A stretch of DNA of 64,000 bases from Streptococcus henryi DSM 19005 (GCF_000376985.1 NZ_AQYA01000037.1:248001-312000); one strand, 5' to 3'. Counted from the first letter of the stretch, positions 9,799-19,816 are shown. Translations and numbers: made by a program. The notes: generated from the sequence alone by a model not told the origin.

Positions 9799-9899
9799 TA
9801 GATAGATAGTATGATTTGAAATAAATTTAGGGATTCTCTTTCTAAGCAAGGTAGACCTTGCGGACGTGTAACAGCATGCCACTGTTATACGTTTTTTTG
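9799..9899 (+). ncRNA. Candidate two-hairpin small RNA
   Basis: A promoter at 9764-9792 is followed about 100 bases later by a strong terminator. The RNA would contain a GCAAGGT/ACCTTGC hairpin (9846-9852 with 9855-9861), then ACGTGTAACAG (9864-9874) pairing with CTGTTATACGT (9882-9892), then seven T residues. There is no ORF, and the pullulanase promoter lies further downstream, so this looks like an independent transcript rather than a leader. I do not recognise the family. Confidence 0.55.
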
Positions 9900-9974
9900 T
9901 TTTCGCAAGAATAAATAGAAGTTTGGTAAAGAGCTGTTAAAAAGAAAAACTATTGGCATATCTGAAAGTCAATA

Positions 9975-9988
9975 AGCAAACGCTTGCT
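9975..9988. promoter_or_regulatory. LacI-family operator 1 (MalR- or CcpA-like)
   Basis: AGCAAACGCTTGCT is a near-palindrome with the central CG typical of LacI-family operators. It lies about 76 bp upstream of a second similar site, a spacing that would permit looping. Confidence 0.6.
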
Positions 9989-10050
9989 CAAATTTGAATA
10001 TATTTTTAAGCCTTTTGACAACTGTAACTATAATGTCATAAAAATATTTT

Positions 10051-10066
10051 GCGAAAACGCTTGCGT
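10051..10066. promoter_or_regulatory. LacI-family operator 2 overlapping the pullulanase -35
   Basis: GCGAAAACGCTTGCGT resembles MalR and cre sites. It overlaps the -35 TTGCGT (10061-10066), so a bound repressor would block RNA polymerase. MalR is favoured because the gene is for starch or pullulan use, but CcpA cannot be excluded. Confidence 0.6.
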
Positions 10067-10089
10067 AAATTATCTGTATTAGGTATACT
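10061..10089 (+). promoter_or_regulatory. Promoter of the amylopullulanase gene
   Basis: TTGCGT (10061-10066), a 17-base spacer and TATACT (10084-10089). Transcription would begin near 10096, 30 bases before the ATG. Confidence 0.7.
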
Positions 10090-10125
10090 ATAAGCGTAAA
10101 ATATAGGAATCATACGGAGGATTGT

Positions 10126-13100
10126 ATGAAAAAAAGAGGAACTTTGGGTGATGCTCAAAAGAAACAATATTTTGGCATCAGAAAATTGAAAGTCGGTGTA
10201 GCATCCGTTGCTATTGCGACTGCCTTGCTTTTTCTTGTACCAGGAAATGTAACCGTTTACGCTGATGATGCGGATGCAGCAGCTGATATTGTTCAGGTAG
10301 AATCATTACAACCGCTGGACTCTAGTTCAGATGTTGGTCAACAAGATTTGACGGCTGATGCTTCAGATAATCAGGTGATTGACACTCAAGAAGATTTGCT
10401 TGTCCAAACACCAGCACAGTCAGAAGTAGTCAGTGTAGCTGAAAATACCGATGTAAAACCCGCAGATAGCAATTCTGTTCAAGATCAGGTAGCTGATGCG
10501 ACTACTATTCCAGAAAATGAGTTACAGGTTGAGTCTGTTAATTTAGCTAGTCAAACCGAAGCAAGCCAATCAAAATCAAATCAGACCATTGCTGAAGATA
10601 CCATTCGTGTTCATTTTGAAGATATTATTTCAGATGAAGTTGACCAGTATGGTCTCTGGACTTGGGGTGAGGTTGCTGAACCTTCAGACGGAAACCAATG
10701 GCCAAGCGCAGCAGCTCCATTTAGTGCAGAAAACAAAGATGATTACGGTCACTTTATTGACGTCAAACAGGCAGAGAGTCATGGGGATATTGGCTATCTC
10801 TTGCTAAAAGATGGTGAGAAAGTTGCTGAAGGCGACCAAAAAATCCAGCCTTTAACAAGTGAGATGAATGAAGTTTGGGTTACAAAGGATTTTGCAACCT
10901 ACGCTTATCAACCACTCGCTGATGACTCTATTATTCGTATTAATTATAAACGAGATGACGACCAATATGATGGTTGGGGTGTTTGGCTCTGGGGAGATGT
11001 TGCACAGAGTAGCTCTACATGGCCAACTGATGCACTGAATTTTTCAAATGTCGGAGCTTATGGACGTTATGTAGATGTTCCACTTTCAAACTTACTAGAT
11101 TCTAAAATTGGATTTTTGCTGGTCAATCAACTCGATCCAGAAGCACCTGGCAATAAAACGCTTGATATGAATTTTTCAAATCGAGTTACGCATAGTCAAA
11201 TTTTCCTTCGCAATGATGACGATACGGTATATACAAATCCTTATTATATCGCGACAGTAGAAGGGCAAGATTTTTCCAAAGCTGAACCAGGAACACATAA
11301 TGTATCTGTCAGTGCAAGCTCTTATCGAGATTTCAACTATAATGAACTAGGTTTGATTGATGTCGAACTTTCAAATCCTAATAATGTCGAAATCACTCGG
11401 ATGGAAGTAGATACTAGCGCTATTGGTGGCGGTGTTATTCAAATTTCAACAGAATTAAATCGTGTTACTATCACAGCTTCTTCAACTGTGGTAGCAGGAG
11501 ATTACACTCTTCCAGTACGAGTCTATGATGTAGATAATGGCTATTATGATGGTAGCGTCTCTGTTCACATTACTGAAAGAAATAAAACAGAAAACGAAAA
11601 AGACTGGGACGAACAAGTCATTTACTTCATGTTGACTGACCGGTTCTATAATGGTGATACAAGTAATGATAATCCTTATAATCAGGATTATGCTGGTGCA
11701 GTTAATCAAGAAGGTGTCTATAAAGGTGGTGACTTCAAGGGTGTAACTGAAAAATTAGATTACTTGAAAGATCTCGGTGTTACAAGTATTTGGGTAACCC
11801 CAATTGTTGAAAATGTTCCTCAAAATGTCAGCACAGATTCAGGAAAAGAATATTATGCCTACCATGGCTATTGGGCTGAGGATTTTGAAAAACTTAATCC
11901 ACATTTAGGAACACTAGAAGATTTCCATAGGCTTATTGATGAGGCCGCATCACGTGGTATCAATATTATCGTGGATGTGGTGCTCAATCATGCTGGTTAT
12001 GGTGCTGAAGATAAGTTCCAAGGATTAGTTCGAACAGCAGAAGAAGACAAAGCAGGTGATGACGAAAAAGGTTCTCTGTCAAATCTTCCAGACTTTAAGA
12101 CTGAAGAAGAGGCTGTCAGAGAAAAATTAGTAGCATGGCAATCAGACTGGCTCCGAAAATCAACGACAGCAGCTGGCAACAGTATTTATGCTTTCCGTGT
12201 AGACACCGTCAAACACGTCGATGATGTGACATGGCAACATTTTAAAAATGAGCTTGCGCTTAAAGACTCAGATTTCCACCTTGTTGGGGAAAGTTGGGGA
12301 GCTAGCTATAAGGACACTAAAGGTGATTTAGGGACTGGAACAATGGACAGTTTGTTGGACTTTGGCTTCAAAGAAACTGCTAAGTTACTGGTAAATGGTC
12401 GTCTGAAACAAGCCAGCGAAGAAATGGGAGCTCGTAACGATGCTCTGTCTAGCAACTATACGCTCGCTCAATTTTTGGGCAGTCACGATGAAGATGGATT
12501 CCTTTATAGCATCGGTGGAGATGTCAATAAGCTAAAACTAGCGGCAACAGCCTTGATTACTTCTAAAGGACAACCTGTTATCTATTATGGTGAAGAAATT
12601 GGTCAAACTGGTCAAAATAATTGGCCATACTATGATAATCGCTACGAATTTGATTGGGATAAAACAGCTGATAACGATCTTCTTACTCATTATAAGAAAT
12701 TATTAGCCTTCCGTAATGACAATAGTGAACTGCTTTCACGTGGAGATTATGAAACTCTTGCAGTTAGTGATAGTCAGCAGTGGTTGATTGCTAAGCGTGA
12801 TAATGGTCAAGATGCTGCCTATATCGTTTACAATTTGAAAAATGCCCAACAAGAACTACGTTTAGAAGTCAGCGACGGGGAAAGCAGCCTAACTGATTTC
12901 TATAGCGGTGAGGTTTATCTACCTAGTCTAGCTGAGGACGGCAAGTGGTATGTTGATTTAGCAACACCATCAAGTTCAAATGGTGGAACCATGCTTTTGA
13001 AGGTGAGTTCAGGACTTATCAGCTCTGCTATTTCCCTACAAGCCCAAGAAGAAAAAATCCAAGAAGGCAGCATCCGTATTCACTTCAAGGCATTGCCAGA

Positions 13101-16100
13101 AGGGGAAGTGTCTAGCTTGGGCCTATGGCTATGGGATGATGTGGAAACACCTTCTGATAAAGTTGCCGGCTGGCCTAGCGGTGCCACAAGTTTCTCAGAA
13201 GCTCGACAAGATGACTATGGTTATTACTTGGATGTGCGCTTGTCTCAAGATCAACGCAGTAAATTGAGTTTCTTGATTAATAATACTAAAGGTGATAATT
13301 TGACAGGTGATCGATCAGTTGAATTAATCAGTCAAGATATGAACGAAGTCTGGATTGATGAAAATTTTGCCAGCCATTATTATCAGCCACTGGCATCAGG
13401 TACTCTTCGTATTAATTATTATCGCAGTGATGGACAGTATGAAAATCTGTCTCTCTGGTTGTGGGGCAGTGCTGATGCTTTTATCACCTCTCAATTAGGA
13501 AATTGGCCAGATGGTGTTGATTTTGAAAATATTGGAAAATACGGAGTTTACATGGATATTCCATTGTCAGATTTGAATGAACTAGGTTTCTTGCTCTTAG
13601 ATGAATCCAAAGAAGGAGATGCAGCAAAAATTCAAGCAGAAAATTATATCTTTAAGGATTTGCAGAATCAAACTCAAATTTTCTTGAAAGATGATGACAA
13701 GACTATTTATACTAATCCATATTTCACAAAAACTGTTCGTATGACGGGTGCTCAACAGATTGCTGCTGATAAATTGCTAATATTCATGACTAATATAGAT
13801 GACTTGGATACGGCTTCTCTATCAGAAGAGATGCAAGTGACTGACGCAGGTGGAAATCAAGTTGTACTTTCTGACTTGGCAGTAGATACTAGTCGTGGTC
13901 AACTGATTTTGACAGGTGATTTTGGACAAGCCCAGGCACCTTACACCATTTCTTTCCTTGGAGATCAATTTACAGCTAAGACAAATTGGCAATATACGGA
14001 TTCACTCTATGACTATTCTGGAGAATTAGGAGCGCGTGTTGGTAAAGAAGGACAAGTAGTTGATTTTACTGTCTGGTCACCAAGTGCAGATGCAGTTGCC
14101 CTTGTTTTATATGATAAAGATAATCAGGACAAAGTTCTTGGTGAAGTTGCCATGACAAAAGGTGATAAGGGGCAATGGTCAACGACTCTAACTGCGGATA
14201 GTTCATTTGCTTTAGATGATTATCGTGATTACTATTATCATTATAAGATTACACGCGGAAATCAAGATGTTTTTGTACTAGATCCTTACGCTAAATCTTT
14301 AGCGGCTTGGAACAGTGAACTAGCTGACAGTAATCCATCATACAAGGTGGCTAAAGCAGCTATTGTGGATAGCTCTGCTATTGGCATCCAAGACTTAGAC
14401 TTTGCAACTATTGAAGGTTATCAAGCGCGTGAAGATGCCATCATTTATGAAGCTCATGTTCGTGATTTTACTTCAGATGTGGCTATTGCGGATGAATTGG
14501 TTAATCAATTTGGTACATTTGCTGCCTTTGTTGAAAAATTGGATTATCTTCAAGATCTTGGGGTGACACATATTCAACTCTTGCCTGTCATGAGTTATTA
14601 CTATGTCAATGAACTTGCTAATGGACAACGTTTGACAGACTATGATTCAAGTGACACTAACTATAACTGGGGCTACGATCCACAAAGTTACTTTGCTTTG
14701 ACTGGCATGTATTCAACAGATCCAAGTGATCCTGCTAAACGCATTGAAGAGTTCAAAAACTTGGTAAATGAAATTCACAAACGTGGTATGGGTGTTATTC
14801 TAGACGTTGTTTACAATCATACAGCTAAAGTTGATTTGTTTGAAGATTTGGAACCAAATTATTATCACTTTATGGATGCTTCTGGAACTGCTAAAACTAG
14901 CTTTGGTGGTGGTCGCCTAGGGACAACTCACTATATGACGCGTCGCTTGTTAGTAGATTCAATTACCTATCTAGTGGATACTTTTAAAGTGGATGGCTTC
15001 CGTTTTGATATGATGGGTGACCATGATGCAGCAGCTATTCAGGCAGCTTATGATGCGGCTAAAGCCTTGAATCCAAATATTATTATGCTTGGTGAAGGTT
15101 GGGTGACTTATGCAAGTGATGATAATATGCCTGAACAAGCGGCAGACCAAACATGGATGTCTCAAACTGATAGTGTCGCTTCTTTCTCAGATGATATTCG
15201 AAACAATCTTAAATCAGGTTATCCAAATGAAGGTCAACCAGCCTTCATCACAGGCGGAGCAAAAGATCTTGCAACAATCTTCTCTAATATCAAAGCACAA
15301 CCAACAAACTTTGAAGCAGATGATCCAGGCGATGTTATCCAATACATTGCTGCGCATGATAACTTGACTCTCTTTGATATCATCGCTCAATCAATCAAAA
15401 AAGATCCAAGTGTGGCAGAAAATTATGAAGAAATTCATCGCCGTCTTCGCCTTGGAAATACAATTGTTTTGACCTCTCAAGGAACCATCTTCCTTCATTC
15501 AGGTCAAGAATATGGTCGCACGAAACAGTTTAAAGATGAGGCTTACAAGGCTCCAGTTTCGGATGATCAAGTACCAAATAAATCTCACTTGCTTGTAAAT
15601 GAAGATGGAACACCATTTGAATATCCATATTTCATCCATGATTCTTATGATTCAACAGATGCAATCAACCATTTTGACTGGGCCAAAGCAACCGATAGTG
15701 ACGCTTATCCAGTATCAACGCAAAGCCAGGCTTACACAAAAGGTTTGATAGCCTTACGTCGCTCAACAGATGCATTTAGTCTTAAAACAAAAGAAGAAGT
15801 TGATCAAAAAGTGCAACTTTTGACCATTCCTGGTCAACATGGTATTGGTCAAACAGATTTAGTCATTGCTTATCAAACTCAAGCAAGTAATGGGGATGTT
15901 TATGCAGTCTTTATTAATGCAGATAGTGTTGAACGTGAATTTTATCTAGATGATGCTTATCGAGCTTTGCTTAATGCTGATGTCTTGGTGGATGGAAGCT
16001 CTGCTGGTATTGTTCCCATTGAAAATCCTATTGGGGTTACATTTAGTCAAGATGGTTTGAAACTCGCTCCTTTAACAGCGATTGTCCTTCGTTTGTCTAC

Positions 16101-16911
16101 AGCCAATCAAGAACCTGATAAGGAAAATCAAATAAGTCCAGAGCGCATCCTTTATCATGAAGCTAGTCAAGTGACTGTAATCCTTGCTGCTGGTGAATCT
16201 GATGCAATTGTCGGTTTGCAAGTCAGTCACATGGAAACTAATGACAGTCAAACGCCTGATGTCTTAAAAGGCCACGATTTTGATCTCTTTGATATCACAC
16301 TTGTGGATAAGGACGGTCAAAAACTTGATATTTCTAAACCTGCGCGTGTTATCATGCCAGTAGATGATGGTAAGACCGTTGCTAAAGTCTTCTATCTTCC
16401 AGATAACGGGCCAGCTCAAGACTTAGATTTTGAAGAGTTAACTAAATCAGTCGATGGTCAAGAAAGAAGATTTGTAGCCTTCACTGCAGAACACTTCAGT
16501 AATTACGGTTTGGTTTATCAAGTTGATGAACAAATCTCAACTGATGAAGACCCAGATGATCAGACACAATCTGAAAATGAAGAACCAACATCAGACCCAA
16601 CACCACAAGAAGACCCGCAAGATACTCCAGACACCACTACAGGCAATGCAGGTAGTGAAGACACACAATCAGGAAATGAAGAGCCAACATCAGACCCGGA
16701 ACCACAAGCAGGTGCTAGAGGAGACAGAGTATCGTCATCACTTACCAGTGTAACTGCTCCAAAAGCAACTTTAAATGAAAAAGTAGTAAGTAAAACGAAT
16801 CAAGCTCTACCTCAAACAGGAGAGAAATCAAGCTTGGCTCTAGCAGCACTAGGAGTAACAATGGTTCTAGGAACAACGGCTCTCGCCGGAAAAAGAAAGG
16901 AGGATGACTAA
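10126..16911 (+). CDS. Cell-wall-anchored amylopullulanase (two GH13 domains)
   Basis: This 2261-residue secreted enzyme degrades starch, glycogen and pullulan. A YSIRK-like signal (FGIRKLKVGVAS near residue 25) leads into a low-complexity region. A first pair of CBM41-like starch-binding modules spans about 160-380. An alpha-amylase GH13 domain covers about 493-900, with nucleophile region FRVDTVKH near 690, GESWG near 720 and SHDED near 786. A second CBM41 pair spans about 985-1200, followed by a CBM48-like module. The pullulanase GH13 domain has YNWGYDP near 1511, FRFDMMGDHD near 1624, GEGW near 1655 and AHDN near 1742. An acidic Pro/Thr/Gln linker with repeated EEPTSDP ends in LPQTGE, a hydrophobic segment and a charged tail for sortase A. 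It resembles ApuA of S. suis. ATG start with GGAGG. Confidence 0.95.
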   Translation: MKKRGTLGDAQKKQYFGIRKLKVGVASVAIATALLFLVPGNVTVYADDADAAADIVQVESLQPLDSSSDVGQQDLTADASDNQVIDTQEDLLVQTPAQSEVVSVAENTDVKPADSNSVQDQVADATTIPENELQVESVNLASQTEASQSKSNQTIAEDTIRVHFEDIISDEVDQYGLWTWGEVAEPSDGNQWPSAAAPFSAENKDDYGHFIDVKQAESHGDIGYLLLKDGEKVAEGDQKIQPLTSEMNEVWVTKDFATYAYQPLADDSIIRINYKRDDDQYDGWGVWLWGDVAQSSSTWPTDALNFSNVGAYGRYVDVPLSNLLDSKIGFLLVNQLDPEAPGNKTLDMNFSNRVTHSQIFLRNDDDTVYTNPYYIATVEGQDFSKAEPGTHNVSVSASSYRDFNYNELGLIDVELSNPNNVEITRMEVDTSAIGGGVIQISTELNRVTITASSTVVAGDYTLPVRVYDVDNGYYDGSVSVHITERNKTENEKDWDEQVIYFMLTDRFYNGDTSNDNPYNQDYAGAVNQEGVYKGGDFKGVTEKLDYLKDLGVTSIWVTPIVENVPQNVSTDSGKEYYAYHGYWAEDFEKLNPHLGTLEDFHRLIDEAASRGINIIVDVVLNHAGYGAEDKFQGLVRTAEEDKAGDDEKGSLSNLPDFKTEEEAVREKLVAWQSDWLRKSTTAAGNSIYAFRVDTVKHVDDVTWQHFKNELALKDSDFHLVGESWGASYKDTKGDLGTGTMDSLLDFGFKETAKLLVNGRLKQASEEMGARNDALSSNYTLAQFLGSHDEDGFLYSIGGDVNKLKLAATALITSKGQPVIYYGEEIGQTGQNNWPYYDNRYEFDWDKTADNDLLTHYKKLLAFRNDNSELLSRGDYETLAVSDSQQWLIAKRDNGQDAAYIVYNLKNAQQELRLEVSDGESSLTDFYSGEVYLPSLAEDGKWYVDLATPSSSNGGTMLLKVSSGLISSAISLQAQEEKIQEGSIRIHFKALPEGEVSSLGLWLWDDVETPSDKVAGWPSGATSFSEARQDDYGYYLDVRLSQDQRSKLSFLINNTKGDNLTGDRSVELISQDMNEVWIDENFASHYYQPLASGTLRINYYRSDGQYENLSLWLWGSADAFITSQLGNWPDGVDFENIGKYGVYMDIPLSDLNELGFLLLDESKEGDAAKIQAENYIFKDLQNQTQIFLKDDDKTIYTNPYFTKTVRMTGAQQIAADKLLIFMTNIDDLDTASLSEEMQVTDAGGNQVVLSDLAVDTSRGQLILTGDFGQAQAPYTISFLGDQFTAKTNWQYTDSLYDYSGELGARVGKEGQVVDFTVWSPSADAVALVLYDKDNQDKVLGEVAMTKGDKGQWSTTLTADSSFALDDYRDYYYHYKITRGNQDVFVLDPYAKSLAAWNSELADSNPSYKVAKAAIVDSSAIGIQDLDFATIEGYQAREDAIIYEAHVRDFTSDVAIADELVNQFGTFAAFVEKLDYLQDLGVTHIQLLPVMSYYYVNELANGQRLTDYDSSDTNYNWGYDPQSYFALTGMYSTDPSDPAKRIEEFKNLVNEIHKRGMGVILDVVYNHTAKVDLFEDLEPNYYHFMDASGTAKTSFGGGRLGTTHYMTRRLLVDSITYLVDTFKVDGFRFDMMGDHDAAAIQAAYDAAKALNPNIIMLGEGWVTYASDDNMPEQAADQTWMSQTDSVASFSDDIRNNLKSGYPNEGQPAFITGGAKDLATIFSNIKAQPTNFEADDPGDVIQYIAAHDNLTLFDIIAQSIKKDPSVAENYEEIHRRLRLGNTIVLTSQGTIFLHSGQEYGRTKQFKDEAYKAPVSDDQVPNKSHLLVNEDGTPFEYPYFIHDSYDSTDAINHFDWAKATDSDAYPVSTQSQAYTKGLIALRRSTDAFSLKTKEEVDQKVQLLTIPGQHGIGQTDLVIAYQTQASNGDVYAVFINADSVEREFYLDDAYRALLNADVLVDGSSAGIVPIENPIGVTFSQDGLKLAPLTAIVLRLSTANQEPDKENQISPERILYHEASQVTVILAAGESDAIVGLQVSHMETNDSQTPDVLKGHDFDLFDITLVDKDGQKLDISKPARVIMPVDDGKTVAKVFYLPDNGPAQDLDFEELTKSVDGQERRFVAFTAEHFSNYGLVYQVDEQISTDEDPDDQTQSENEEPTSDPTPQEDPQDTPDTTTGNAGSEDTQSGNEEPTSDPEPQAGARGDRVSSSLTSVTAPKATLNEKVVSKTNQALPQTGEKSSLALAALGVTMVLGTTALAGKRKEDD

Positions 16912-16936
16912 TTTAAACTAGCTATGAAGCATAAAG

Positions 16937-16972
16937 AAACAGGAGTAGGCAAGGCTTATTCCTGTTTTTTAA
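16937..16972 (+). terminator. Terminator of the amylopullulanase gene
   Basis: AAACAGGAGTA (16937-16947) pairs with TATTCCTGTTT (16957-16967) and continues into T residues. Confidence 0.88.
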
Positions 16973-17087
16973 AGTATTGATTATTTCAATTTCCTTTGAG
17001 TCCTGGATATAATGGGATATGGACTTTAATATATTTTGTATATTTTTTCACAAGTTGTAAGAATTTTCAAAAAACAAGACAAAAATC

Positions 17088-17115
17088 TTGCAAGCGATTA
17101 CAAAAGTGTTATAAT
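17088..17115 (+). promoter_or_regulatory. Promoter with overlapping cre site (aldehyde dehydrogenase gene)
   Basis: TTGCAA (17088-17093), a 16-base spacer and TATAAT (17110-17115). TTGCAAGCGATTACA (17088-17102) matches the cre consensus WTGNAANCGNWNNCA at every fixed position and covers the -35, so CcpA repression during growth on preferred sugars is expected. The resulting 5' leader is about 275 bases and contains the repeat at 17172-17274. Confidence 0.75.
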
Positions 17116-17171
17116 AATCTTGTATCGTCAAAAATATAAGAGTGTTCAGTTCTAAATCACTCTTGTTGCTA

Positions 17172-17274
17172 ATACTCAATGAAAATCAAAATTAGAGTTG
17201 ACAAGCCGACGCAGACATACCTGATGGTAGGCAAGAAGGCTTAACGACCTATCATTTTGATTTTCGAAGAGTAT
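17172..17274. repeat. BOX-like intergenic repeat, copy 1
   Basis: A 103-bp element begins ATACTCAATGAAAATC and ends GATTTTCGAAGAGTAT, giving imperfect inverted termini. A second copy of almost the same length lies at 29876-29977. The termini are those seen in pneumococcal BOX-type elements, from memory of that family. Confidence 0.8.
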
Positions 17275-17396
17275 AACTAATTGAATAGGGCTTGGGAAGA
17301 TGCAAGAGATAGTTTTGCTAGGACATAACATCCGTGGGCAAAACTCCTATTTTTACATGTCCCCTATCGACCTTTCTATCTTACTTGGAGGTTTTT

Positions 17397-18776
17397 ATGG
17401 CATATAAAACAATTTACCCTTACACTAATGAAGTTTTAAAAGAGTTTGACAATCATTCTGATGCAGACTTGGATAATGCCTTGGCTACTGCGCATGCCCT
17501 TTACAAAAAATGGCGTGCTGAAGGTGGCTTGGAGGAACGCAAAGCTATTTTGCATAAAGTTGCTGAAATCCTCCGTCGTGACGTTGACAAGTATGCTGAA
17601 GTCATGACTAAGGATATGGGGAAACTTTTCACAGAAGCAAAAGGAGAAGTTGAACTTTGTGCTGACATTGCTGATTATTTCGCTGATAAAGCAGAAGACT
17701 TCTTGAAACCTTATACATTTGATTCACCAAACGGTGATGCTTACTATATTAAACAAGCTGTCGGGGTTATCTTCATGGTTGAACCTTGGAATTTCCCATT
17801 CTACCAAATCATGCGCGTTTTCGCTCCTAACTTCATGATTGGGAACCCAACTGTTTTGAAGCACGCTTCTATTTGTCCGGCATCTGCACAGGCTTTTGAT
17901 GATTTGGTCAATGAAGCTGGCGCTCCGAAAGGGTCATTTAAGAATCTTTTCCTAAGCTATGGACAAGTAAGTCAAGCAATTGCTGACCCTCGTGTTCAAG
18001 GTGTTGCTCTTACTGGTTCTGAACGTGGTGGTGCTTCAATCGCAGCTGAAGCTGGTGCAAACTTGAAAAAATCCGCTCTGGAATTAGGTGGTAACGACGC
18101 CTTCATCATCTTGGAAGATGCTGATTTTGATCTCTTGAATGAAACCATCTTCTTTGCGCGACTTTACAATGCAGGTCAAGTATGTACCTCTTCTAAACGC
18201 TTTATCGTTGTTGGCGAAGAAAACTACAATAAATTCCTAGATATGGTGGTTGATAAATTCAAGACAGCTAAATGGGGTGACCCAATGGATCCAGAAACAA
18301 CACTCGCCCCTCTGTCATCTGCAGCTGCTAAGGAAGAAGTTCTTGGACAAATCCAATTGGCGCTTGATAATGGTGCTCATCTGGTTTATGGTAATGAACC
18401 AATTGACCATCCAGGTAACTTTGTCATGCCAACTGTTATTACGGACATCACCAAAGAAAACCCAATCTACAACACAGAAATCTTTGGTCCTGTTGCTTCA
18501 ATCTACAAAGTTGATTCAGAAGAAGAAGCAATTGCACTTGCCAACGATTCTAGCTATGGTCTTGGCGGAACAGTCTTCTCATCAGACCCAGACCGCGTAA
18601 ACCGTGTAGCTGCTCAAATTGAAACTGGTATGACTTTCGTAAACAATGGCTGGGCTTCTCATCCAGAAATTCCATTCGGTGGTATTAAAAACTCAGGTTA
18701 CGGACGTGAACTGAGCCACCTTGGATTTGACGCATTTGTCAATGAACATTTGGTTTTCCGAGCAAATGGACGCTAA
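17397..18776 (+). CDS. gabD: NAD(P)-dependent succinate-semialdehyde dehydrogenase-type aldehyde dehydrogenase
   Basis: This 459-residue cytoplasmic enzyme belongs to the aldehyde dehydrogenase superfamily. Motifs visible are FMVEPWNFPFYQ (cofactor region, near residue 125), LTGSERGG, LELGGNDAF with the general-base Glu (near 230), and the catalytic Cys in NAGQVCTSSKRF (near 263). The sequence resembles streptococcal proteins annotated as succinate-semialdehyde dehydrogenase rather than GapN. I start at ATG 17397 because CTTGGAGG lies 5-6 bases before it; an upstream GTG at 17334 has no RBS. The gene is monocistronic with a cre-overlapped promoter. The true substrate is unproven; no GABA-pathway partner is nearby. 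Confidence 0.88.
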   Translation: MAYKTIYPYTNEVLKEFDNHSDADLDNALATAHALYKKWRAEGGLEERKAILHKVAEILRRDVDKYAEVMTKDMGKLFTEAKGEVELCADIADYFADKAEDFLKPYTFDSPNGDAYYIKQAVGVIFMVEPWNFPFYQIMRVFAPNFMIGNPTVLKHASICPASAQAFDDLVNEAGAPKGSFKNLFLSYGQVSQAIADPRVQGVALTGSERGGASIAAEAGANLKKSALELGGNDAFIILEDADFDLLNETIFFARLYNAGQVCTSSKRFIVVGEENYNKFLDMVVDKFKTAKWGDPMDPETTLAPLSSAAAKEEVLGQIQLALDNGAHLVYGNEPIDHPGNFVMPTVITDITKENPIYNTEIFGPVASIYKVDSEEEAIALANDSSYGLGGTVFSSDPDRVNRVAAQIETGMTFVNNGWASHPEIPFGGIKNSGYGRELSHLGFDAFVNEHLVFRANGR

Positions 18777-18792
18777 CCCTTACCCCCTCTCT

Positions 18793-18823
18793 AAGCTGTG
18801 CTAGAAAACTAGCGCAGCTTTTT
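18793..18823 (+). terminator. Terminator of gabD
   Basis: AAGCTGTGCTAG (18793-18804) pairs with CTAGCGCAGCTT (18809-18820), loop AAAA, then TTT. Confidence 0.93.
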
Positions 18824-18882
18824 CAACAATAATACTATCCTTTCAAGTCTTTATTCTATCCTACGACATTACCGCTAAAGCC

Positions 18883-18911
18883 TTGCATTACCTAAACGAA
18901 AGGCCTATACT
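18883..18911 (+). promoter_or_regulatory. Promoter of the HAD phosphatase gene
   Basis: TTGCAT (18883-18888), a 17-base spacer and TATACT (18906-18911). Confidence 0.72.
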
Positions 18912-18939
18912 CTAAGTAAAGAAGATAGAGGAGGAAAAA

Positions 18940-19746
18940 ATGACAGTAAAAGTAGTAGCAACAGACATGGATGGCACTTTCTTAAACAGTCAAAATGACT
19001 ATGATAGAGAACGTTTCAATCGTCTTTTTGAAAAAATGCAGAGCAGAGGTATCCGTTTTGTATCCATTAGCGGCAATCAGTATTATCAGATTAAATCCTT
19101 CTTTCCAGAATTAGAAGATCAGATTACCTTTGTTGGTGAGAACGGAGCCTATTTCGTTGAAAATGGCGTCTTTCTAAAAAGTCATCGTTTGACGGAAGAA
19201 ACAGTGCGCATTGTTCTCGATTATTTGAAAGAGAGGGAATTGGATGATGAGTTGGTGCTTTGTGGAGAAGTGGCAGCCTATATCCTCAAAAAATCTTCCC
19301 AAAAAGCCAAAGATTTCTTTGCTATTTACTATTATCGTCTTGAGGAAGTAGAGTCATTTGATGTTTTACCAGATGACCACTTTATGAAGTTCTCCTTCAA
19401 TACACCTGAGGAAGAAACCTTGGAAATTGTAGATAAACTCAATAGTCTCTTAGGCGACCAAGTACAAGCAGTGACCAGCGGTCACGGTAATATTGATGTT
19501 ATTGCTAAAGGAATCCACAAAGGCTCTGCTATGGCCTATCTCCTTGACCATTGGGGACTCACTCCTGACCAATTGGCAGCCTTCGGTGATGGTGGCAACG
19601 ATGTGGAAATGCTAGAGCTGGCTAAGTATTTCTATGCCATGGCAAACGGAAGCGACGATGTCAAAGACGCAGCAGCGCATCTTGCTCCATCAAATGATGA
19701 CAGTGGTGTGATAGCCATGGTGGAAGAGTTGCTAAATGAAAAATAA
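18940..19746 (+). CDS. Cof-type HAD-IIB phosphatase
   Basis: This 268-residue haloacid-dehalogenase family hydrolase has motif I DMDGTFLN at the N-terminus (nucleophile Asp), motif II in SISGNQ, and the C-terminal metal-binding motif GDGGNDVEML (about residue 225). The inserted cap between residues 80 and 180 is of the Cof/YbjI type, members of which dephosphorylate sugar phosphates or flavin precursors. The exact substrate is not readable. The start is ATG after GAGGAGG. It is a single-gene unit with its own promoter and terminator. Confidence 0.9.
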   Translation: MTVKVVATDMDGTFLNSQNDYDRERFNRLFEKMQSRGIRFVSISGNQYYQIKSFFPELEDQITFVGENGAYFVENGVFLKSHRLTEETVRIVLDYLKERELDDELVLCGEVAAYILKKSSQKAKDFFAIYYYRLEEVESFDVLPDDHFMKFSFNTPEEETLEIVDKLNSLLGDQVQAVTSGHGNIDVIAKGIHKGSAMAYLLDHWGLTPDQLAAFGDGGNDVEMLELAKYFYAMANGSDDVKDAAAHLAPSNDDSGVIAMVEELLNEK

Positions 19747-19782
19747 TACCTAAACTTAAACAACAACTACTACTAAATAAGT

Positions 19783-19816
19783 AAAAAATCTTCTTACAAT
19801 AGTAGGAAGATTTTTT
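19783..19816. terminator. Terminator after the HAD phosphatase gene
   Basis: AAAAAATCTTCTTAC (19783-19797) pairs with GTAGGAAGATTTTTT (19802-19816). The A/T-rich arms make it usable from either side. Confidence 0.85.

Noticed and set aside
17334..17396. Upstream GTG start for the aldehyde dehydrogenase
   Set aside because: No RBS, and the added residues are not family-like; ATG 17397 has a good RBS.
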